64,000 nucleotides of DNA from Serpula lacrymans var. lacrymans S7.9 (lineage: Eukaryota > Basidiomycota > Agaricomycetes > Boletales > Serpulaceae), in the NCBI RefSeq assembly GCF_000218685.1, contig NW_006763303.1:927599-991598 (forward strand). Reading direction: 5' to 3'. The translations under genes were made by a program, and so were the position numbers. The notes beneath the pieces are model-generated. The model was given only the letters and a program-made list of their open reading frames with translations. It was not told the origin of the DNA and ran no database searches. Positions 56,267-64,000 of the stretch are shown here, in pieces (the stretch's first letter is position 1; each line of letters opens with the position of its first letter).

Positions 56267-58018
56267 CTAGCACTGGGGTAACATCTCTACGTGATTACTC
56301 ATGTCACTTTCGCTCTGCCCCTGCGCCCCGACCTCAACAAAGTCTATATTTGTCGTAAAATTTGCGGTAGTAGCACAAGTGTGAATAGAACTGATGTCTT
56401 CCACATTGGGGTTCAACGACGCGAGATGTAACACACTCCTCGTCGACAACATACTGTGCAAGCATGTTTGTAGGCTGGTCCAACGGAAGAAGTCAGAATA
56501 CTAGAAGTATATTTGGAGACTCTAACTCACTCCATTGAAGCAATTCCAATTTGCGGTGTCTTTGTTTCCATAATAAATGTAAGTGTACAGTACCAGGCAT
56601 GATATGTAAAGAAATACTGACTGGTTGTTCCAGAATGAGGAAAATATTTATCAAGCTGGTCGCTAAGAGTGATATAAGTCGCGCTTTCGTTTGCAGGTGA
56701 CCTGATGCAAAAAAACATACCTAGTAGTACTATAAAGTACATTATGCCTAATATGACGCAAATCTGTCAGCACAGCGTCCCTATGTATTAGAAAATGAAC
56801 TTGCCATCTTGCCAAAGTATATCTAGTAGAGGAGATCTGGCACTTGGTACCATACCACGATACCAACCGAGCACTTTATAGAGCGTAAGGCAAAGCACGA
56901 CTAGGAGGAATGTTAGCTAGCTCCATAGAACAAAAGAGCCAATAACAAGTCCGTTAAGTGCACTCACCGATCTCAAAAACGACGATCAACACGAAAGGTA
57001 GAACCCACAAGTTTGCAAAAGAAATAACTTGTCCGCAGAGCCCCGCGAGCGCCAGGTTAGGATTGACTGTAAAAGCAGTATTCGTTCAGAACACTATGGG
57101 AAAGATCTGATCAAGAGGAATGATAGGTAATCACGAGCTACGGTAGTTTTCTCAATAAGAATTATTCCTGGAATCGAGCTAACCTGAGGTTATTTGATTA
57201 ATCCCTGAATATATAATATATAGTCGAAATACCAACCACAAGAAGAGATATCAAGAAATACTTGAGTTTGCGATCCTTTTTCCAGACTGCCCAAGTGCGG
57301 ACAGCAAGAATCCCTGTGATATATACATATCATGGACTAGGCGGTGACGATGGTAAATTCAGTGCTTACCACCGGACGCGGTGATCGTAACGAGGCGCAA
57401 AACTAAGACCAAGTTTATGTCTATTGCGAGATCAGAGATGCTATCAACTCACTCGCAAAGACAAGGGGCGACACTAGTGGCGGCTGTAAATGTAGCATGA
57501 TTGAATGGCCTGCTTATGAGACAAACCATGCTCACTGGTAACACAGAAACCAATGCGTTTGCGAAGCCACAGTATCGAGTTAAAAGGAAAACAGCGCAAG
57601 TGATCGTAAATCGTTTTGGTGTTCTCCGTATGAACTGTGCCTGTAAGACACAATTCGTAAAATCAATTACAAACAAAAGGGGCCCTATCAGGGAAACGTA
57701 GGGTACCAACCTCTTCGCCAAATGTTAAACAATAGTCATAAAACTATAGTGAGCCGCATCAATACTTGCATCAGTGGTCAAACGGACGTCAGCATCGCCG
57801 GAACTATAACACTCACAAAAAGTGCACTGCTAGCGACTGTGCATTTTGGCCTACTTATAAGCTAAAAAGATATTCGAAAAAATAGAAACTACACTGACTA
57901 GTGATTTCCTACATAAATGATTCAGTGAAGAATAAATCACACTAGTATGGTTGGACTAGCTCACCGTCGTGACATTCCAACTCGCCAAACAACTAGCAAA
58001 ATCAATCATGTTCGCCAT
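56267..58018 (-). CDS. DUF6533-type multi-pass membrane protein
   Basis: Many short exons. The start at 58018 gives MANMIDFASCLASWNVTT. Further exons give EITSQPKCTVASSALF, FYDYCLTFGEE (the YDxxLTF...E box of DUF6533) and AQFIRRTPKRFTITCAVF. They continue with NINLVLVLRLVTITASGG, GILAVRTWAVWKKDRKLKYF, AGLCGQVISFANLWVLPFVL and VVLCLTLYKVLGWYRG. The C-terminus contains MLSTRSVLHLASLNPN, then an acidic tail. Six to seven hydrophobic segments are visible. This layout is common in Agaricomycetes, and the function is unknown. One exon border near 56775-56800 is uncertain: the simplest reading meets a TGA after GTLC, so either the splice is different or the gene is damaged. Confidence 0.75.
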
Positions 58019-58618
58019 ATGTGATGAGTCCTGGGCCTTTGGAATGAGAATTGACCGAGGGGCATGAGTATAAATATAAAAGAGGGCCAGGTCGAACCAT
58101 ACTAGTGCTAGTTACGTGTGAAGGGAATCAATTGAGCTGTTAAGTATATTGGCACCAGCGAGCCTTGGCGACATATTTAGTCCGCCAATTTCGCGATGAA
58201 GCCCTCCTATGTAGTAGTACGTTGGAGTCTCCGACTGCTTAGCACCAGTAGCTATGCAAACTATCTTTGGTGGGTGGCCGATGTGTAAACGTTGTAACTG
58301 CCCGCCCTAAGTTTGGTCTAGTCAGGACCCTAATATCTCCATACCTGACTGGGAAACCTTCTTGTTTCTTCCAGGTAAGTCGAGAGCTGTCGGCATCACG
58401 AAGGATCACACATAAATGCCGCTCCTCTTGCGCACGGTACTTAGGCGTAAGTAAGGTTTGACATGTTAGAAATATAAATTTCGTTCCTGGCCTTAGTATA
58501 CGTAAGCGACCTCTAAATCGGTATTTGCAGTTATAAAACTTGAAACCACAATTGTACAAACGAATATAACACATTTGTTTGTTTGAATCCTCAATCGTAC
58601 ATTCGCTCTGCCAATAAA
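58019..58618. other. Promoter side of the membrane protein and 3' flank of malate dehydrogenase
   Basis: No gene seen. A minus-strand open frame (58239-58574) has no family features. Confidence 0.5.
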
Positions 58619-60135
58619 TCAGAGTTTCGCTGCTTCTACAAATGAGACGCCCTGTGAAAATTAAAAGGTAAGATGCTGATCACGTGATATATCCAGCAGG
58701 AACTTCAGACTTACCTTGTCGATGTTGCTTACAAGGTCGGGAACGGCAGCTTTAACAAGAACCTGCTCAGCTTCAGTGATCTTTCCAAGAGATCGGATCT
58801 TTACGACACCCTCAGTCTGAAAGTGAGTATGATCAACACAAGAACTATAGAAGTCGAATTTGGGAAAAACACGCACGCCGAGTTCAACAGGTGCTGAGAA
58901 GTATTCAAGGTCTTTGCCGATTTCTTTCTTGAGCGCTTCTCCACCAGTTTTGTCAGCAGCAAGGTTAACGTAGCTCGGAGCCACGATGCCTTTTTCGCCA
59001 TTCAGTGCCCTGATGACCTTGCCAGCAAATTCGGCACCGGCGAAAGCCATAGAAAGGGTGGCAGATCCAGCACCATCCTTAGCCTTAACGACCTCGTCAC
59101 CACCAAATTGAATACGGTTGATTAATGCGTCGATGTCGGAGGAAGCAACGCTAGAGGGAATAGGGTGGGAAGATTGGGAAAGAAGGGGCACGATCTATAC
59201 GTATATATCGGACATGCTAGATATCAGCTTCAGTCCTAGAGGAAGCCAATCAAGTACGCACAGTTACGCCACTGTGGCCTCCGACGACAGGGACGGTAAC
59301 GGAAGTGGACAACGAACGGTCCCCGATGATTTCCGAGACGAAAGTCGATGCACGAACGACATCCAAAGTGGTCACTCCGAAGATCCTACAATAAGATAAC
59401 TATATGCATCATGCAATAGACGTAGTAATTTTTTACTAACCTCTTGGGATCAAATACGCCCTTCTTTTTGAAGACCTCGGCGACGATGGGAACCGTGGAG
59501 TTAACAGGGTTGGAGATGACGAGCACAAAAGCTTTAGGTGCATGCGTTGCGATTCCAACGGCAAGGTCACGGACTATGCCAGCATTGATCTAAATATCGT
59601 AAGTGATTGGTTTCTATTCAAATGAAAAAACAGGATTCACCTTGAACAGATCATCACTAGCAGAGCATCCCGACAATCAGTCAATAAATAAATCGATGAG
59701 GAAACGCCTTACCGTGTCATCTAACCAGATGGCCATATCGGATGAGCTTATCAATTAAGACAGAAAAATACCGTACTCACTCCAGGTTTTCTGGGTATCC
59801 CAGCTGGGATCACAATGATATTGGCACCGGTCAGTGCCTTCTTCAGGCCATCATCCGGAGGTAAGTAACCTTCGACTTTGGCGGGGGTAGCGATGTGTGA
59901 CAGATCAACGGCAACCCCAGGAGCGTTAACGATATCATACAAGCCCAACTAAATCAAATTATTAAACCGCTCAATAAGAGATGCATTCAGATCTCGCTTG
60001 CCTCTGTTACGAGCGGGTTTGATTTCAAGAGAAGAGATAAGGGCTGACCGATACCACCTATACAACTATCACTGAGTGGCCTTGGTAAGATGACTGATGT
60101 ATTTTACCTGCGGCACCAAGTACGACAGCTTTCAT
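58619..60135 (-). CDS. NAD-dependent malate dehydrogenase
   Basis: Interconverts malate and oxaloacetate. Ten exons: 60108-60135, 60002-60057, 59781-59948, 59713-59720, 59641-59656, 59441-59589, 59262-59385, 58877-59194, 58715-58816 and 58619-58651. Together 1002 nt, 333 residues, the normal length. Motifs: [20 protein letters not shown] (NAD site), PRKPGMTRDDLF (active-site loop with substrate Arg), [12 protein letters not shown], and [18 protein letters not shown] with the catalytic His. The short start MKAVVLG matches non-mitochondrial forms, but the frame stays open 53 codons upstream to another ATG at 60294. The second intron is GC-AG (GCAAGC donor), the others GT-AG. Exons of 8 and 16 nt encode part of the active-site loop. 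Confidence 0.95.
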
Positions 60136-62715
60136 GATGGACGACTGGGAAGATGGTGGAGAGTAAAGAGGAGGGTTACTAGCAATCTTGAAAACTTGCT
60201 TGGGTAAATGCGCAAGATATCGCACACGTGCTCGGCTATATGCGGCGTTCCGGACTTCGCTTTCTCTCGTCGTACTTTGTAGTGTGTTTTGCACTCACTT
60301 ATTCTGGCTCAATACTCAGTTTCAGCACACGAAATGTACCAAGGCCGCCGTAATGTTAAGACTCCCATGTACCTCCTGAACAGGTTTTATGGGTTTTCGT
60401 TCATGTTCGGCTGCCACCTGGCGTGTCTCCAAAGCGTCTCCAAGTTTAGAACTGGGTGTGTCGAAATATCACATTCAATCGCATCCAGACCTCCATTTAA
60501 TGTGCAAGACTTCCATCCGGTGCGCGAAATTCAGCTGACATGTCGCCTTTCCTTTTCTTGCCTGCCGGACCGCCGTGTTTCCCAGATACCCCTCTGGTAT
60601 GTTCGACCCAGACAAGGCCCAAGGGTCGGTTTTCAACAGTCACGAGTCCAGGACCAAGTATCGGAACAACAGAGGATGACAGACACGCCAAAAAAATAAA
60701 GGCAAATACCGCATCAGGATATCGACAGTGCCTGCTACTTACTCGCTAGTAGACTCCTTGCCGTTTTCTTGGCTCTAGACAGCTCTCACGCTAGGCCTAG
60801 GGAAGGTCAATTCTATGTCCAACGCTGTAGGGGATCTGTATCAAACACTGGACGATATGATAGCGAATTGTCATCCCGATGACAGTACGTACCTTATGCT
60901 ATTGTATCAATCGTGCTAGAACTGAACGCCACTTTAGTCATAAAGTAGGTTTTCTTGTTTGGATTTCAAGGGTCCCCTTCAAGCTGTCGTTCAAATATAT
61001 TGATATACTCTCGGTATTTTTCTATCGTAAACGCAATAGACAACGCGACTAAGACTGACAAGTTGATGCTATCCCGCAGTATATGAAAGTCACGTCATTC
61101 GATCCTCCAGGCATCCAAGCGGGCTATCTACTTGAACCTAAATTTGAAATTAAGCTTGTGACAATATACTATGGTGCTACGCAATTTACGGCCTCTCACA
61201 TATATGTCATAGTCTAAGTGGACTGTACTAATTATTCCATTCAGTATGTATGTACTCAATTGATATGTCAATGTGTCATGAGTTTTTGACAATGCGGTTT
61301 GTAATTGTTTCTGACTGTCTAGAAAGGATGAACCATATCCAAACTCACGACCAACCCATGACCAACTCTCATTGTATCGTCACTTTGACAGAAGTCAAGC
61401 CCATCGCTGTCATGATCAGAGTATTGGTTTCGTGTTCATAGTAACATATCCCCAACCAACACATGGGGCTTCCAACTGCATATGGTGTGTTGTTTCATCC
61501 TACCTGTCAATGTCACATAAAATTTGCGAGCTCATGAAGTTTTATACTCTAAGATATACAGCTCCATCGAGCTATCGACTGTTTACCTGTGTAGCCCCTT
61601 AGCTTCGGACTCTTGCGGCGTAATCATCGCCAGCAGTCATTAACTGCTTGCACTGGTTGGTGACAGCCATGGAGTTAGCAGCGGTATATCAATTCAATCG
61701 AATATTATGGTGTGTACTGACGCAAAACTTGTGAGCCCAAGTTGCTTTTCCCTTCGAATTCAAATCAGCTAAGTAATATATTTGAGGCTTTCTCGTGTAG
61801 TCTAAAAATTTCTAAGGTGATATCACATTCATGTGCACACACTCGTACCAGTCTCGCATCTCTTTACCAGCACTCAGGCTCCTGGGCTGGGCCTTATCGT
61901 GTGGCACACCAACCCGACTGCAAGACTTCTGATATGACGACCCCGGTCACACATGACTAAACTCTAGCTCCTTTAGCATGAAAAGGCCTCATAATTTACG
62001 AAGCAACACAGGCACCGGCCTTGATATGTCAAGAATGCAGTGACAAGGAGTTCGACGCTGCTCGACGACGTGCCCGTGATGACTCGCTTAGCCTGTAATT
62101 ACTAGGCAAATGATTTCTGGGTAGAGACGACAAGTCTAGGACTCTATTTTTTTGTACTTGATGTTTCATTAGTTGTCCGGTAGTGTAGACCATACCATTT
62201 GCCTAACAGTCCTAGACGTCTGCTACAATGTTTCCACTGCGGCATGTTGGTTTGCCTCGGGCCACCGGGGTCTTCCATGTTTCTTGCTTGCCGTAAAAGT
62301 TGCACACGGATCTTGCACGGATCCATTTCACCGTGACTGTCGGCGAGCCAGTCCCTAAAGCAAGTCGTTATGCACTGCCATCGGACAAGAAGTGGTCAAG
62401 TGCAACGCATGCAACCCCCTGCATCTTTCATTCCAAACGTTATTGCGGGCAAGACTCACCGCTGGACAGCCTCCAAGACCCTCGTGAATGCATAGTTTGA
62501 TCAGACACCGTCATCATCGTATGTATCGACAGCGGCATATTTCGTCCGTGCAATGTCGTCCATGTGGTAGGAAAATAGGGTATAAAAGCCAGCTTAGTAC
62601 GTTCCTAAAGCCCATCTCGTCTTAGCATCCTCTAGGCTAATTTCGCGGTTATTTGGACTTGGCTTTCCTCGACATCTTTTCTAGGTCTTCGTCCACACTG
62701 TCCTTCGATTTCACG
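60136..62715. other. Long intergenic region with possible exon-like scraps
   Basis: No gene could be assembled. On the minus strand 61600-61680 reads NSMAVTNQCKQLMTAGDDYA to a stop, after an acceptor-like site. On the + strand 62030-62098 reads ICQECSDKEFDAARRRARDD to a stop. Either could be a last exon of an unrecognised gene or chance. The promoter of the secreted-protein gene occupies the right end. Confidence 0.4.
62581..62587 (+). promoter_or_regulatory. TATA box of the secreted-protein gene
   Basis: tataaaa, about 130 bp upstream of the start codon, inside gggtataaaagcc. A strong TATA box is usual for highly or conditionally expressed fungal secreted-protein genes. Confidence 0.6.
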
Positions 62716-64000
62716 ATGTTCACTTCGATGCTCTCCGTTTTTACTTTCCTAATTGCTACCACTAATGCTTCGCCCTTCGTGCTTCCTCGGGACGCATCCG
62801 ACACAGACAGTTGTCAGTCACTCAAAAACGCCTGCAACGCCAACGTCACCGATTTATCCCATTTCTACAACGACACTGCATGCGTTCTTTTTACCGTTTG
62901 CTCGGCACCTCCACAAGTTCCCTCTGCTGTCCTTTTTCAGAATGGCGCCCCTGCCGATCAGCCGCGTATGAATGAGAGCGTGAGTCTTATCGGAGGCCTT
63001 TGGTCTGGCACTCAACTTGCTGAATGTCTTCTTATCTTCATTAGTTCTTCATGACAATGTCTGGCGGCCAAGATTACATGAGTCAACAGGCATTCATCGA
63101 TGCATACTATGGTCAGATCTCGATAACTCCGAACGGCACATACCCATCGACGTAAGTTCCTCGCGTCACTCCCTGCGTTACGCACACTGACTTAGTCGAC
63201 CAGTGTTGATGACGTGATTGCGCACTGGGAGAACATTGCAGCGTGGACTGGCTATTGCGACACTCTCAACGTACCCTATTCTAACTTTGCTGTAAGTTTT
63301 GCTACTTTCTTTTCTTCAATTGCTTTATTCATTTCAGTCGCTGAATTTCGTGTATCGTTAGGATTGGCTCGAATATTCATCCGTCCCAGGCGTCTGTCCC
63401 GCTGTGGCTTCTTGCAATGCGACTATAGCAAACGAGACACTGCCATGTGTTCCCCAGCCCATTACTGACAACGGTAGCTGCAGCGAAGTAGCAAGCGAAT
63501 GTGTTTTCTGGGTCGCCGATGGTCTCTTCCAGAACGAGTACTGTGTCCTCTCCAGCTTCTGCTACGCTGAAGCCTCCACGGATGTGTTGCTTCAGCACTT
63601 GTACCCATCTTATGTTTCAGACCACCCGACGACGGCGTCTGAGGCACGTCTCTCTCAAGCTGTAAGTGACACGGTCTGTCTTTTTTCTTCAAGAGCAATA
63701 TTGAGTCATTCCTAGGTATTTTACAACATAACAGGGGGTGCCCAGACCATGTCTGAGCAAAACGTGATCGACGCATACTACGGTGCTCTCGTACGTCACT
63801 CACCCCAGAGAAATTCCACGTGCTTTACTAACCGCGTTTCATTCGTACAGACTGGCACTTGGATTGACTTGGGAGGCCCATTCGGCGCTGAGACCCCAGG
63901 AAAGAGTAACAACAACGGACCCTACCCTACTTCGTAAGTATCCTTCACTTTTCCGCCAGTTTACAGTCCTGAGGTCTGCCATTTAGAACCGACTACGTCT
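62716..64000 (+). CDS. Secreted Cys-rich protein with tandem modules, cut by right edge
   Basis: Starts with a signal peptide, MFTSMLSVFTFLIATTNA, then SPFVLPRD with a possible dibasic-like processing site after LPR. Exons: 62716-62979, 63045-63151, 63204-63291, 63362-63661, 63716-63790, 63851-63933 and 63987 onward. Two modules repeat. Module 1 has SCQSLKNACNANVTDLSHFY, MSGGQDYMSQQAFIDAYYG and YPSTVDDVIAHW. Module 2 has SCSEVASECVFWVADGLFQN, ITGGAQTMSEQNVIDAYYG and YPTSTDYV. Each has several Cys and N-glycosylation sites (NVT, NDT, NET, NIT). At least two modules and probably more beyond the edge. The family is not recognised. The role is presumably in the wall or outside the cell. Confidence 0.8.

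Noticed and set aside
1..64000. CRISPR arrays, rRNA genes, bacterial operons or riboswitches
   Set aside because: None seen. The repeats present are LTRs, MITEs and simple sequences, and the genes are intron-rich fungal genes.

Overview
The window is nuclear DNA from a filamentous basidiomycete, most likely an Agaricomycete. Genes carry many short introns (about 50-60 bp, GT-AG). Several families are typical of mushroom-forming fungi: a DUF6533-type membrane protein, a Plavaka-type transposase with its divergent partner gene, and chromodomain Ty3 elements. There is no bacterial-type operon structure. Two runs of N mark assembly gaps (13288-13387, exactly 100, and 44858-45038, exactly 181). 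I cannot name the species.

Layout. 1-7075 is repeat-rich and AT-rich: a decayed gene at the left edge, solo LTRs, a TA-flanked MITE and a Harbinger scrap. 7128-28031 is a compact, GC-richer housekeeping block: a Cid1-type RNA nucleotidyltransferase with a huge low-complexity tail, LSM7 (5' end lost in a gap), importin beta (Kap95), a peroxisomal Lon protease ending in SRL, a short-chain dehydrogenase and a long coiled-coil protein. 28607-53265 is a transposon nest. It holds an intact chromodomain Ty3 element with apparently identical LTRs inside a roughly 1.8 kb LTR-like repeat that has its own small ORF, two further copies of that repeat head to head, several solo LTRs with clean target duplications, and a mutated Plavaka element. 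53851-64000 returns to genes: a choline/ethanolamine kinase, a DUF6533 membrane protein, malate dehydrogenase with 8-nt and 16-nt micro-exons, and a secreted Cys-rich protein with tandem modules that runs off the right edge.

The most interesting structure is the nest at 30.6-46.0 kb. The Ty3 element carries three readable signals: a self-priming arrangement (12 nt at the predicted RNA 5' end perfectly complementary to a sequence 1 nt past the 5' LTR, as in Tf1/sushi elements), a canonical -1 slippery heptamer directly before the gag stop, and a 30-bp piece of its own LTR repeated at the gag-pol junction. The host repeat appears unreported to my knowledge. It has TGTC...GACA-like ends and an ORF of about 180 codons with a CCACCATGG start. 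The Ty3 element landed on that start codon. The inverted sister copy lacks the element, and its 181-N gap has exactly the length of the sequence predicted for the empty site.

No search or alignment was run. Family names rest on motifs recognised by eye, and exon limits rest on splice signals plus reading-frame continuity.
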